Both the position numbers and the translations under genes were made by a program. Source: Sphingomonadaceae bacterium (GTDB lineage: Bacteria; Pseudomonadota; Alphaproteobacteria; Sphingomonadales; Sphingomonadaceae). Taken from it: DNA of 64,000 bases. This document shows, one piece after another, positions 16,516-25,128 of this stretch (positions are counted from its first letter, which is position 1; every line of letters begins with the position of its first letter). Below the pieces are notes generated by a model. It was not told the DNA's origin and did no database searches. It saw nothing but the letters and a program-made list of their open reading frames with translations. The DNA is taken from positions 62,001 to 126,000 of the forward strand of contig JADZEQ010000004.1 of NCBI GenBank assembly GCA_020850455.1. Direction: 5' to 3'.

Positions 16516-18468
16516 TTACTGGCACGCCAGGCATTCGTCATAATCGGTGGTTTCGACCTGAATTTCCCGCAGATCAGGCGTATTATCCGCCTCCACCCCG
16601 CCGGCAAAACCGGCGCGCTGGATTGATTTTGACCGCAGATAATAGAGTGATTTAATGCCCAATTCCCATGCGCGGAAATGCAGCATCATCAAATCCCATT
16701 TTTCGACATCGGCCGGGATGAACAGGTTCAGCGACTGCGCTTGGTCGATATAGGGGGTGCGGTCAGCGCTGAGTTCGAGCAGCCAGCGTTGATCAATCTC
16801 AAAGCTGGTTTTGAAAACATCCTTTTCCTCGGCACTCAGGAAATCGAGGTGGGCGACGCTGCCGCCCTTTTCCAAAATGCTGTTCCACACGCTGTCGGCA
16901 TTTTTCGCCTTTTGCGTCAGCAGCCGTTCGAGATAGGGGTTTTTGACCGCAAAGCTGCCCGACAGGGTCTTGTGCGTATAAATATTGGCCGGAATCGGTT
17001 CGATACAGGCTGACGTCCCGCCACAGATGATCGAAATCGACGCGGTCGGCGCAATCGCCATCTTGCAACTGAACCGTTCCATCACCCCGCGCTCCTCCGC
17101 ATCGGGGCAAGCGCCGCGTTCGCTGGCGAGCAGCATCGATGCCTGATCGACCTGTTCGCGGATATGGCGAAAGATTTTAAGGTTCCACGTCTTGGCCATC
17201 GCCCCTTCAAAGGGCAGGCCGCGCGACTGCAAAAAGCTGTGGAAGCCCATGACACCAAGCCCAACCGACCGTTCGCGGCTGGCGGAATATTTGGCGCGCG
17301 CCATCTCATCGGGCGCCCGGTCGATATAATCTTGCAGGACATTGTCGAGGAAGCGCATCACATCCTCCACAAAGCGCTTGTCCCCCTGCCATTCATCCCA
17401 AGTTTCAAGGTTGAGCGAGGAGAGGCAGCACACCGCCGTGCGGTCATTACCCAGATGGTCCACCCCGGTCGGCAGAGTGATTTCCGAACACAGGTTCGAC
17501 GTCGTTACCTTCAAGCCCAATTCGCGGTGATGGCGCGGCATCATCCGGTTCACCTGATCGATGAAGATAATGTAGGGCTCACCCGTCGCCAGCCGCGTTT
17601 CGACCAGTTTCTGGAACAAGGACCGCGCATCGACGCTGCCGCGTTCGGAACCATCGCGCGGGCTGCGCAACGTAAATTCTGCGCCGTCGCGCACCGCCTC
17701 CATAAATTCGTCGGTGACCAGCACGCCATGGTGCAGGTTCAATGCCTTGCGGTTGAAATCCCCCGACGGCTTACGGATTTCGAGGAACTCCTCTATCTCC
17801 GGGTGGTTGATGTCGAGGTAACATGCCGCCGACCCGCGCCGCAACGACCCCTGCGAAATGGCGAGGGTGAGCGAATCCATGACGCGAACAAAGGGGATGA
17901 TGCCGCTCGTCTTGCCATTCAGGCCGACGGGTTCACCAATGCCGCGCACATTGCCCCAATAGGTGCCGATGCCGCCACCCCGGCTGGCCAGCCAGACATT
18001 TTCATTCCATGTATTGACGATGCCTTCCAGACTGTCATCAACGCTGTTCAAATAGCAGCTGATCGGCAGGCCGCGCCCGGTTCCGCCGTTGGACAATACC
18101 GGGGTGGCGGGCATGAACCACAGGCGGCTGATATAATCATAAACGCGCTGGGCATGTTCGGCATCATCGGCATAGGCCGCCGCGACACGCGCAAACAAAT
18201 CCTGATAGGATTCGCCGGGCAGCAAATAACGGTCCTTCAGCGTATCCTTGCCGAATTCGGTCAGCAGGACATCGCGCGATGCATCTGTTTCGACCGCAAA
18301 ACGGCGCGGCGCGATGGAGCTACTGTCGCCCTTTGCCGAACTTTCCACCCTATCTTCAACCGCTACATCCATGGGCGCTGCCACCTTTGCCAAATCTTCA
18401 GCGCGCGAATCCCGAAATTCCATGCCTGCCCCCGTTTTGGGTGCGACGACCATGTGCGCACCCGTCAT
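16516..18468 (-). CDS. nrdA: ribonucleoside-diphosphate reductase class Ia, alpha subunit
   Basis: A 650-residue catalytic subunit converting NDPs to dNDPs. Active-site residues are visible: Cys138 (LPISCYLNS), Asn325-Cys327-Glu329 (SNLCSEI), Cys347 or Cys348 (second half of the redox pair) and the C-terminal relay pair Cys646/Cys649 (CLACQ). The N-terminal 55 residues are low-complexity and are followed directly by the alpha-domain start, so I see no N-terminal ATP-cone of about 90 residues. Possible starts are ATG at 18468, 18453 and 18423. The last has the best upstream purine-rich site (GGGGGCAGG), so the true protein may be 15 residues shorter. NrdR-like boxes lie about 200 bp upstream. 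Confidence 0.96.
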   Translation of the reverse strand: MTGAHMVVAPKTGAGMEFRDSRAEDLAKVAAPMDVAVEDRVESSAKGDSSSIAPRRFAVETDASRDVLLTEFGKDTLKDRYLLPGESYQDLFARVAAAYADDAEHAQRVYDYISRLWFMPATPVLSNGGTGRGLPISCYLNSVDDSLEGIVNTWNENVWLASRGGGIGTYWGNVRGIGEPVGLNGKTSGIIPFVRVMDSLTLAISQGSLRRGSAACYLDINHPEIEEFLEIRKPSGDFNRKALNLHHGVLVTDEFMEAVRDGAEFTLRSPRDGSERGSVDARSLFQKLVETRLATGEPYIIFIDQVNRMMPRHHRELGLKVTTSNLCSEITLPTGVDHLGNDRTAVCCLSSLNLETWDEWQGDKRFVEDVMRFLDNVLQDYIDRAPDEMARAKYSASRERSVGLGVMGFHSFLQSRGLPFEGAMAKTWNLKIFRHIREQVDQASMLLASERGACPDAEERGVMERFSCKMAIAPTASISIICGGTSACIEPIPANIYTHKTLSGSFAVKNPYLERLLTQKAKNADSVWNSILEKGGSVAHLDFLSAEEKDVFKTSFEIDQRWLLELSADRTPYIDQAQSLNLFIPADVEKWDLMMLHFRAWELGIKSLYYLRSKSIQRAGFAGGVEADNTPDLREIQVETTDYDECLACQ

Positions 18469-18664
18469 TTTGCCGGTTCTGGCGATGATTCGCCAGCCCC
18501 AATGTTCTTATCATGTTCGAATCGAGTCCCCCCCGATTCCCCCAGATACAAAGGGCAATTTAGCCCCGCAGATCATTTGGTGAGCGGCACGCCTTCATCT
18601 GCCGGAAAAAGCGGTAAAAACCACCCTTCCGTCGGCGACAAGCAAGCCTGCGCCGCTGCTTCAA

Positions 18665-18712
18665 ACACAATCTGTAGGGTGCCCTCACCGGCTGACCCAC
18701 CATACATAGTGC
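18665..18712 (-). promoter_or_regulatory. pair of NrdR-like boxes upstream of nrdAB
   Basis: ACACAATCTGTAGGGT (18665-18680) matches the NrdR consensus ACACWATATATWGTGT at 13 of 16 positions. CCACCATACATAGTGC (18697-18712) matches at 12 of 16. Their centres are 32 bp apart, the three-helical-turn spacing known for NrdR operators, at which the repressor binds cooperatively as an oligomer when dATP is high. On the minus strand the upstream box contains a TATGTA that could serve as a -10 element. Together this supports NrdR control of nrdAB. Confidence 0.7.
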
Positions 18713-18869
18713 CACAGTCGAAAATCGACGCAACATGTTTAATGCAGCATCAACCCATCAACTCATCGTCCGTCAGCCTCATTTCATCGACACGCCATTT
18801 GTGCTGCGGTGCAGCGACGCGCCGACATTCCATGCTTTTGCCGCTTGGCAAGGGAACGAACAGGGGGTG

Positions 18870-18904
18870 CAAAAAAATCCTGACGCTGGGGCAAATTGCC
18901 CCAA
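18870..18904 (-). terminator. possible terminator of the DUF1905 gene
   Basis: Just after the DUF1905 stop codon the minus strand can form TGGGGC-AATTT-GCCCCA (18887-18903), followed nine bases later by seven T (18871-18877). The gap between stem and T-run is longer than ideal, so the call is tentative. Confidence 0.4.
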
Positions 18905-18916
18905 CACCAAGTCGCA

Positions 18917-19315
18917 TCAGCAAAGCATCAATTGCACCGTCACATCACCCCCCTCCGCCAGTCGTTCCGCCTTGCGGACGCTGGCCTTCATGGGGAGGAG
19001 GTAACTGCCGACATCCTTGCTGAAAAAGAGCGAGGTGGCCCAACGCGTTCGCCCGACCTGCGCCTGCACTTTGACCATGCCCCAAGCCCCTGCTCGACCC
19101 CTGCTCGCCGCGCGAATCTGCGCCGCCAAACCAGCATCGACGGTGACGAAGAACCAGCTTGTCGCGCTTTCGCCGCCGCTCCACCGCCACAAGGGCGCAC
19201 AAAACTGCCATTCGCCGGGCGACCCATCGGCAAGATCAAACCCCAGATCGCGCGCCAGAAATTCGGCGAGCGCGGGATCGGCGGGTTGCGACATTTCGGG
19301 GGCAGCGGACGTCAT
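18917..19315 (-). CDS. DUF1905 domain protein
   Basis: A 132-residue protein with the DUF1905 pattern: SWFFVTVDAGLAAQIRA, GAWGMVKVQAQVGRTRW, TSLFF and YLLPMKASVRKAERL in order. These are predicted small beta-barrel proteins of unknown function. The N-terminal 40 residues (DPALAEFLARDLGFDLADG) are an extra segment. A start at Met1 (19315) or Met8 (19294) is possible. It is transcribed away from fumarase. A terminator-like hairpin follows, so it is probably not part of the nrd operon. Confidence 0.8.
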   Translation of the reverse strand: MTSAAPEMSQPADPALAEFLARDLGFDLADGSPGEWQFCAPLWRWSGGESATSWFFVTVDAGLAAQIRAASRGRAGAWGMVKVQAQVGRTRWATSLFFSKDVGSYLLPMKASVRKAERLAEGGDVTVQLMLC

Positions 19316-19373
19316 GGCCCATCATCCTCGCGCCTTATCGCGACACGTGCAAGCGGTTACAGGCGCGCCCCTA

Positions 19374-19401
19374 TTGACCCTGCCTGCGTCCGTCCTATGG
19401 C
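19374..19401 (+). promoter_or_regulatory. sigma70-like promoter of fumarase
   Basis: TTGACC (19374-19379) and TATGGC (19396-19401) are 16 bp apart, giving a predicted transcript start near 19408, about 24 bases before the ATG. Sequence match only. Confidence 0.45.
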
Positions 19402-19431
19402 CAATCAGGACTTTTGGGGGAGAAACCGGCC

Positions 19432-20952
19432 ATGACCACCATCATCCGCGAAGGCGACCTGATCGAAAGCATCGCCGATGCGTTGCAATTCATCAGCTAT
19501 TTCCACCCGATGGATTATATCCGCGCGCTCGGTGATGCCTATATCCATGAAAAATCCCCGGCGGCCAAGGATGCCATTGCCCAGATTTTGACCAACAGCC
19601 GCATGTGTGCAGAGGGGCACCGCCCCATTTGTCAGGACACCGGCATTGTCACCGTCATCATCAAATGGGGGCAGCAATGCCTGTTGCAATCGGACAAGAG
19701 CTTGCAGGCGGTGGTCGATGAAGGGGTGCGGCGCGCCTACCTCCACCCAGAAAATAAGCTGCGTGCCTCCATCCTTGCCGACCCGGCCTTCACCCGGGTC
19801 AACACCCGCGACAATACACCGAGCGTCATCCACTTGGAAATGGTGCCCGGCGACAAGGTGCATATCGACGTTGCTGCCAAGGGGGGCGGGAGCGAGAATA
19901 AATCCAAGTTCAAAATGCTGAACCCCAGCGATTCGATTGTCGATTGGGTTTTGGAAATGGTGCCACAAATGGGTGCAGGCTGGTGCCCACCGGGCATGTT
20001 GGGCATCGGTATCGGCGGCACGGCGGAAAAGGCGATGGGCCTTGCCAAGGAAAGTCTGATGGGGGCGATCGACATGGCATCGCTCAAGGCGCGCGGCGCG
20101 CAAAATGATATAGAGGCGCTGCGCATCGAGATTTTCGACAAGGTCAATGCGCTGGGCATCGGCGCGCAGGGCCTTGGCGGGCTATCGACGATATTGGACG
20201 TCAAAATCCTCGATTATCCGACCCATGCCGCATCCAAGCCCGTCGCGATGATCCCCAATTGCGCGGCCACCCGCCATGCGCATTTCACGCTCGACGGGTC
20301 GGGCCCATCCTATCTAGAAGCACCCAAGCTCGACGAATGGCCCGATGTCCATTGGCAGCCCGACAGCGCGGCACGGCGCGTCAACCTCGACACGCTGACC
20401 GCCGCAGAGGTACAAAGCTGGAAACAGGGCGACCGCCTGTTGCTCAATGGCAAGATGCTGACCGGGCGCGACGCCGCGCACAAGCGGATCAAGGACATGC
20501 TCGACAAGGGGGAGCAATTGCCGGTCGAATTTGCCGGACGCGTCATTTATTATGTCGGCCCCGTCGACCCGGTGGGCGAAGAGGTTGTCGGCCCTGCTGG
20601 CCCGACGACCGCGACGCGGATGGACAAGTTCACGCGCATGATGCTCGAACAAGGCCTGCTCGCCATGGTCGGCAAGGCCGAACGTGGGCCAGCCGCGGTC
20701 GATGCCATCCGCGACCACCAATCAGCCTATCTGATGGCAGTGGGCGGCGCAGCCTACCTCGTCGCGCGGGCGATCAAAGGGTCCAAGGTCGTCGGCTTTG
20801 CCGACCTTGGCATGGAAGCCATCTACGAATTTGAAGTGGCGGATTTCCCGGTCACCGTCGCGGTTGATGCGAGCGGGGCCAATGTCCATGAACTCGCCCC
20901 GCGCCAATGGCAGAAAAAAATCGCCGACGAAGCCTTGCTGACCAGCGTATGA
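19432..20952 (+). CDS. fumA: class I (iron-sulfur) fumarate hydratase
   Basis: A 506-residue TCA-cycle enzyme interconverting fumarate and L-malate with an oxygen-sensitive [4Fe-4S] cluster. The three cluster cysteines fall at Cys67 (ICQDTG), Cys185 (GWCPPG) and Cys277 (PNCAATRH), with spacing of 118 and 92 residues as in known class I enzymes. The C-terminal domain carries PVDPVGEEVVGPAGPTTATR, the usual swivel-domain signature. The ATG at 19432 is chosen because GGGGGAG lies about nine bases upstream and the protein then starts MTTIIREGDL. A small membrane-protein gene follows 16 bp downstream. Confidence 0.95.
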   Translation: MTTIIREGDLIESIADALQFISYFHPMDYIRALGDAYIHEKSPAAKDAIAQILTNSRMCAEGHRPICQDTGIVTVIIKWGQQCLLQSDKSLQAVVDEGVRRAYLHPENKLRASILADPAFTRVNTRDNTPSVIHLEMVPGDKVHIDVAAKGGGSENKSKFKMLNPSDSIVDWVLEMVPQMGAGWCPPGMLGIGIGGTAEKAMGLAKESLMGAIDMASLKARGAQNDIEALRIEIFDKVNALGIGAQGLGGLSTILDVKILDYPTHAASKPVAMIPNCAATRHAHFTLDGSGPSYLEAPKLDEWPDVHWQPDSAARRVNLDTLTAAEVQSWKQGDRLLLNGKMLTGRDAAHKRIKDMLDKGEQLPVEFAGRVIYYVGPVDPVGEEVVGPAGPTTATRMDKFTRMMLEQGLLAMVGKAERGPAAVDAIRDHQSAYLMAVGGAAYLVARAIKGSKVVGFADLGMEAIYEFEVADFPVTVAVDASGANVHELAPRQWQKKIADEALLTSV

Positions 20953-20968
20953 CCATGGCTGACAAGCG

Positions 20969-21247
20969 ATGTTGATCGCCACCTGTTTCATCCTGCTGGC
21001 GGGCGTCGGCAATTTCGCCATGCATCGCTGGATGCTGGAAAGCCGCCACCCCATGGTCGAACAAGCAACCGGCGGTATCCGCCGTATGCTTGGCCGACAG
21101 GCAACCTATGTTATGGAGTTTGGGATATTGCTGGGCATGTTGTGGTGGGCGCAGACCCGCTGGTTTCCCGCGCTGATGCTCTATGGCGTATATACGGCAC
21201 TCAACGCCGCGACCATCGCATGGATAAAGGGGCCGCCGCCGCAATAA
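20969..21247 (+). CDS. small hypothetical membrane protein
   Basis: A 92-residue protein with hydrophobic segments at about 1-16, 46-60 and 66-84, separated by a basic loop (GGIRRMLGRQ). I do not recognise a family. Its coding potential is supported by tight spacing after fumarase (16 bp) and by codon use like its neighbours. It is probably co-transcribed with fumarase. It ends seven bases before the stop of the convergent serine hydrolase gene. Confidence 0.6.
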   Translation: MLIATCFILLAGVGNFAMHRWMLESRHPMVEQATGGIRRMLGRQATYVMEFGILLGMLWWAQTRWFPALMLYGVYTALNAATIAWIKGPPPQ

Positions 21248-21254
21248 TCGCAGC

Positions 21255-22517
21255 TTAGCGCCGCCGAACCGGACGCAATCGCGCCTGCCCCGCGTCGAGC
21301 AAAGCCTCCTCAGCAGCGGTAAAGGCCGATCGGGTGCCGCGCGGTTCCCCCGTTTCGGCAAGGCCAGTGACGAACCAGGCAAGGCCGGTGCCGCTTTCGG
21401 GGTCAATGAACAGCCCCGAACGCAACGAATATGCATCGCCGGAATGGCCGATGCGTTGCGCACCGTCCCCCACCGGATCATCGCGGCACCCCGCCTGACG
21501 CGTCGCCAATTGATGGATCGCCAATCCATAACGACAGAAGAAACTGCCTTCCCCACCCTCCCCCACGCTAGTCGCGGGCAAAGCATCGACACGACGCATC
21601 TGGACAAAGCGTCGCCAACTATTGCGCGAAATCAGCCGTTCCCCTTCGCGCAGCAGCAATTCACCAATCCGCGCCATCCCGCGCGCCGAAATACGCAAGC
21701 CGCCTTGGGGCGAAAAACCAGCGCTGCTGTGCGTCAGGCGATAGCGGGTCATATCGCAACTGCCATCGCGGGCGGGCACGACCAGACAGGCAGGTGGCGC
21801 GCCGTGCAAATTATCACGCGCCACATCCCCATTGGGACGATAGAGGACGACCGCGCGCGCCAGCGCGGCATCTGAGCAGCCCGACCAGTTGAAACAGGCA
21901 TCGATCCGCAACGGTGCGAATATCAGCCGTTGCATCAACCGGTCAAAGCGTTCGCCGGTTGCCCCCTCCATCACCGCGGCAACCAGCGGAAAATTGATAT
22001 TGGCATAAGCAAAGGCACCACCGGGTCGTCGGCTGGCGTCCCATGCAGCGGGGTTTTGCACCGCCTGTTCCAAGTCGACATCCAGCGGCAACGCATAATC
22101 CATACCATCCGCCAACCCCGACCGATGGCCGAGCAACATGGCGAGCGTGATCGGACGGTCGGGATAGCGCGGGTGACGCAAACGCCAGCCCAAATAGGTT
22201 GATACATCGGCGTCAAGGTCAAGGACACGCTGATCGACCAGCCGCATCACCGCCAGCGCCACCACCATTTTGGAGATGGAGGCAACGCGCACCGGATCAT
22301 CCACGCCCAACATACGCCCGCTCTGCCGGTCGGCAAGTCCGCGCAAGACCCGTGTCTGCTGTGCGCCGGTACGGTCAAAGGCGATGAGCACGGCCGCATT
22401 TGGGGCGGGGTCAGGGCCTGTAACAGGCGTCGCTTGCTGCGCATATGCGCCAGCACAGGGGGCGAAGGAGCACGCCAATAATAGCGCCAGAGCTGGCAAT
22501 ATTTTCAACCGCAACAT
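21255..22517 (-). CDS. secreted serine hydrolase of the beta-lactamase/penicillin-binding fold
   Basis: A 420-residue protein with an export signal (MLRLKILPALALLLACSFAP, cleavage likely after AYA near residue 26). The SxxK motif with the nucleophile is SISK at 80-83, and FAYANINF supplies the YxN motif. This is the class C beta-lactamase-like (esterase/D-Ala-D-Ala peptidase-like) group. A dedicated beta-lactamase role is not implied; members act as esterases, DD-peptidases or amidases. It stands alone, divergent from the metallo-hydrolase gene upstream and convergent with the small membrane protein. Confidence 0.88.
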   Translation of the reverse strand: MLRLKILPALALLLACSFAPCAGAYAQQATPVTGPDPAPNAAVLIAFDRTGAQQTRVLRGLADRQSGRMLGVDDPVRVASISKMVVALAVMRLVDQRVLDLDADVSTYLGWRLRHPRYPDRPITLAMLLGHRSGLADGMDYALPLDVDLEQAVQNPAAWDASRRPGGAFAYANINFPLVAAVMEGATGERFDRLMQRLIFAPLRIDACFNWSGCSDAALARAVVLYRPNGDVARDNLHGAPPACLVVPARDGSCDMTRYRLTHSSAGFSPQGGLRISARGMARIGELLLREGERLISRNSWRRFVQMRRVDALPATSVGEGGEGSFFCRYGLAIHQLATRQAGCRDDPVGDGAQRIGHSGDAYSLRSGLFIDPESGTGLAWFVTGLAETGEPRGTRSAFTAAEEALLDAGQARLRPVRRR

Positions 22518-22611
22518 CCCCCTAGCATAGAGCGGTCATCGACAATTGTAAGCCGCACAAATTGCCGTCATATGCGGGTTGTTCGCAGGTGCAATGTGGG
22601 ATGCTGTCTAT

Positions 22612-23871
22612 ATGGTGCGCAAAATACTGGGTTATGGCGCGGCGGCGATATTATGGTTGTGCATCCTGTTGCTCTTGGCGCTGGCGCTTGTGCCCGCCTT
22701 CCTCGACCATATTTACTACACCGGCCCCGAAAGCAGCCATTATGACGGGGCACGTTTCTTTAACCCCGATGGCAATCAGGATGTCGTATCCCCCGCTGCA
22801 GGCAGTCGATTGGGCTTTGCGTGGCGCGTCCTGACCGGCAGGAGCGCGCGGGCAGCATGGCCGACCCACGTCAATGTACCGCGCGGCCTGCCATGGCCCG
22901 CGCTCACCCCATGCCCGACGCTCAGCGGCGGGGCGCGGGTTGAAAATTGGGCCAATTGCGCGCGCACACCACCCCCTGCCGACATGATGTCGGCCAATTG
23001 GATTGGCCATGCCTCAACCTTGGTGCAGGTTCGCGGATTGGCGATTTTGACGGACCCTGTCTTTTCCAACACGGTCGGCCCCTTTGGCATTGGCCCCAGC
23101 CGCATCGCCCGGTCGGGGGTCGCCATCGATGATCTGCCCAAAATCGGGCTGATCGTCATCAGCCACAACCATTATGACCATATGGATTTGGACAGTCTGG
23201 AAAAAATCTGGCGGCGTGACCGGCCGACCATCATCGTTGCATTGGGCAATGAAAAGATTTTGGCCGCGCGCGGCATCCCCGCCATCGCGCTCGATTGGGG
23301 GCAAAGCCGGCGCGTCACCGACAGTGTTACCGGCGGCGGGGCCAATGTGCGCGTGGTGCGTAACCACCATTGGTCGAGCCGCTGGGGCAGCGACCGCAGC
23401 CGTGCTCTATGGTCAGCATTTGTCATCGACACCGATGCGGGGCGAATATTTTTTGCGGGCGATACGGGCTTTGGCGATGGACATTGGGCGGCCGAAGCGG
23501 TCGCGGACGGCGTGCCCGTTCGGCTCGCCATATTGCCGATCGGCGCCTTCCGTTTCCGCCCCGGCCAGATGCATGTCGACAGCCATATGGGACCGGTCGA
23601 AGCAGCACGCATATGGAACAGCATGGGTCGCCCCACGACCATTCCCATGCATTGGGGAACCTTTCGCCTGTCGAATGAGGGCTATTGGACCCCGCCGCGC
23701 ATGCTTGCCGCAGTATTGCGCTGTGCCGGCGCGGGCGACAGTGCCGCACGTTTTGCCGCTTGGCCCATCGGGCCAGCGCGCCTAGTCCCGCCGGTCGCCG
23801 CCAGTCCGACCATTAGCGATGCGCGTATCGCCGCCTGCGCCAATGATCCGGCGGTGCAAGCCCTGCCCTAA
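22612..23871 (+). CDS. membrane-anchored metallo-beta-lactamase-fold hydrolase (NAPE-PLD-like)
   Basis: The start at ATG 22612 gives MVRKILGYGAAAILWLCILL, a basic residue pair followed by one membrane helix (5-28). Alternative in-frame starts at 22579 (TTG) and 22594 (ATG) lack this shape. The 419-residue product has WIGHAS and the metal motif ISHNHYDHMD, with further ligands in FFAGDTGFGD and MHWGTFRLSN, all typical of the NAPE-hydrolysing phospholipase D-like group. The catalytic domain is probably in the periplasm. Its substrate in bacteria is not known; a phospholipid or N-acyl lipid is plausible. Its stop overlaps the stop of the convergent gene. Confidence 0.85.
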   Translation: MVRKILGYGAAAILWLCILLLLALALVPAFLDHIYYTGPESSHYDGARFFNPDGNQDVVSPAAGSRLGFAWRVLTGRSARAAWPTHVNVPRGLPWPALTPCPTLSGGARVENWANCARTPPPADMMSANWIGHASTLVQVRGLAILTDPVFSNTVGPFGIGPSRIARSGVAIDDLPKIGLIVISHNHYDHMDLDSLEKIWRRDRPTIIVALGNEKILAARGIPAIALDWGQSRRVTDSVTGGGANVRVVRNHHWSSRWGSDRSRALWSAFVIDTDAGRIFFAGDTGFGDGHWAAEAVADGVPVRLAILPIGAFRFRPGQMHVDSHMGPVEAARIWNSMGRPTTIPMHWGTFRLSNEGYWTPPRMLAAVLRCAGAGDSAARFAAWPIGPARLVPPVAASPTISDARIAACANDPAVQALP

Positions 23872-24455
23872 CGGCGAAAGCGCGCGTAAAGCCGCACGGC
23901 CAAGGCGGCGATCATCAAGGGAAATAGCGTAACCGCCGTCATAAAATGATCGCCATTGCCATCGCTGAAGCGCCCCAAATAGCTGAGGGTAAAGATCAGC
24001 CAGATATAATGGATGCCCAGCCTGTGGAGCCGTTTCCACCATTTGCCGAGCATGCGCATCGATGCATCATTGCTGGTCGCCGCCATGATATAGATGAGCA
24101 CATAGGCGAGCCCGCCGCCGAGCAAGGTCGGCAGTGGTCGGGAATCGAAATTCAGGATATTATATAAAAGCGCGCCCAGATGGATGCTGTGCGCCAGCGC
24201 GAAGCCCAGCCCCCATTGCCGCCGCCGCTGCACGAGCGCGCGCGTCACATCCCCCGGCCAGAGCCGCCGCAGCGACAAAGCGACATAGGTGATGAGGAAA
24301 AGCGGCAGCGCCGCCCGCGCCGTCCAGCGCGCGGCGAGCATCGCCTGTTCAGCCGCGGACGACCCAACCACCCATCCAGCACAAATCGCGCCGCCGCCCA
24401 GAATAAGCGCAAGCGCAAAGGGCGGCCAGCGCCGATCCCAAAAATATAGGGTCAT
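23868..24455 (-). CDS. ferric-reductase-like transmembrane protein
   Basis: A 195-residue protein with about six hydrophobic segments. Histidine pairs in the middle helices (ALAHSIHLGALLYN and KRLHRLGIHYIW) would ligate b-type haem in the ferric reductase/MsrQ-like transmembrane domain. The soluble FAD/NADPH part of full ferric reductases is missing, so it may be a haem membrane subunit working with an unknown partner. No MsrP-type gene is adjacent. It shares four bases of overlapping stop codons with the hydrolase gene on the other strand. Confidence 0.75.
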   Translation of the reverse strand: MTLYFWDRRWPPFALALILGGGAICAGWVVGSSAAEQAMLAARWTARAALPLFLITYVALSLRRLWPGDVTRALVQRRRQWGLGFALAHSIHLGALLYNILNFDSRPLPTLLGGGLAYVLIYIMAATSNDASMRMLGKWWKRLHRLGIHYIWLIFTLSYLGRFSDGNGDHFMTAVTLFPLMIAALAVRLYARFRR

Positions 24456-24499
24456 TTTTCCCCCTGCTCGCCCCCCGCGCGCGAATGAAGAATGTCTGA

Positions 24500-25078
24500 C
24501 TATGGCGTTGCTGTCGCCTCACCCGCCGGACAATCGCCAATCCGCCGGGTGCGAATGCGCATTTCGGTTTCCATATTGCCCACCGGCGTATTGGGCACCG
24601 ACGCATTTTGCTTGACCGTCATGTCGGATGCATTGGCACCCATGGTGCCGGTCATCGTCATCGTCATCCGCCCGCCACTCGGCAACGCATCACATTGCAT
24701 CGCTGCATTCACATTTTCACCGCTGACATCAAAGGTCGTAAAACGGCACCCGCCCGGCGCATTGGCCATCTGGCGCGCCATGTCTTCGCGCCCGCGCCGC
24801 GCCTGTTCCGCCGTGACGCAATAGCGATGCTGGACACCCGTGACGCCAGCCATTTGTTCGCGCATCTTGGTCTGCATTTCGGCTGGCATTCCCGGAATTT
24901 CGAGCTTCACGATTTCCATCGACGCTTCATATTGGCCGGGTTCCACCTCTGGCGCATCCGCCATCGCCTTGGCCGGGTCCACCGCCTTGCCCGAACTGTC
25001 GCCATCGCTGCTGAACATATTGCACCCGCCAAGCGTCATCGCGCCCGCCACCGTCACCATTAAAATCGCCCTGCGCAT
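24500..25078 (-). CDS. DUF3617 lipoprotein
   Basis: A 192-residue protein starting MRRAILMVTVAGAMTLGGC; Cys19 is the lipobox cysteine. The mature part reads EPGQYEASMEIVKLEIPGMP, then HRYCVTAEQ, GGCRFTTFDVSG and MTMTMTGTMG, the layout of DUF3617 periplasmic proteins found in many sphingomonads. The function is unknown. GGGAGGG lies about six bases before the ATG at 25078, which settles the start. It is divergent from uvrB, with 50 bp between them. Confidence 0.82.
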   Translation of the reverse strand: MRRAILMVTVAGAMTLGGCNMFSSDGDSSGKAVDPAKAMADAPEVEPGQYEASMEIVKLEIPGMPAEMQTKMREQMAGVTGVQHRYCVTAEQARRGREDMARQMANAPGGCRFTTFDVSGENVNAAMQCDALPSGGRMTMTMTGTMGANASDMTVKQNASVPNTPVGNMETEMRIRTRRIGDCPAGEATATP

Positions 25079-25128
25079 ACCACCCTCCCGCAATTGCCGT
25101 GCGCGTAGAATGAGGCCATACAGGGAAC

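Larger units (their letters stand above)
18469..18916. other. long nrdA upstream region
   Basis: About 450 bp without a gene. From right to left it holds a terminator-like hairpin for the DUF1905 gene (18870-18904), an inverted repeat GTCGA-AAA-TCGAC (18717-18729), and two NrdR-like boxes (18665-18712). An untranslated stretch follows down to nrdA. No RNA gene was recognised. Confidence 0.6.

Noticed and set aside
17164-19023. 619-codon open frame on the plus strand opposite nrdA
   Set aside because: Same reason: the minus strand encodes a complete NrdA with all catalytic residues. The frame also runs through the nrdA control region and DUF1905 gene.
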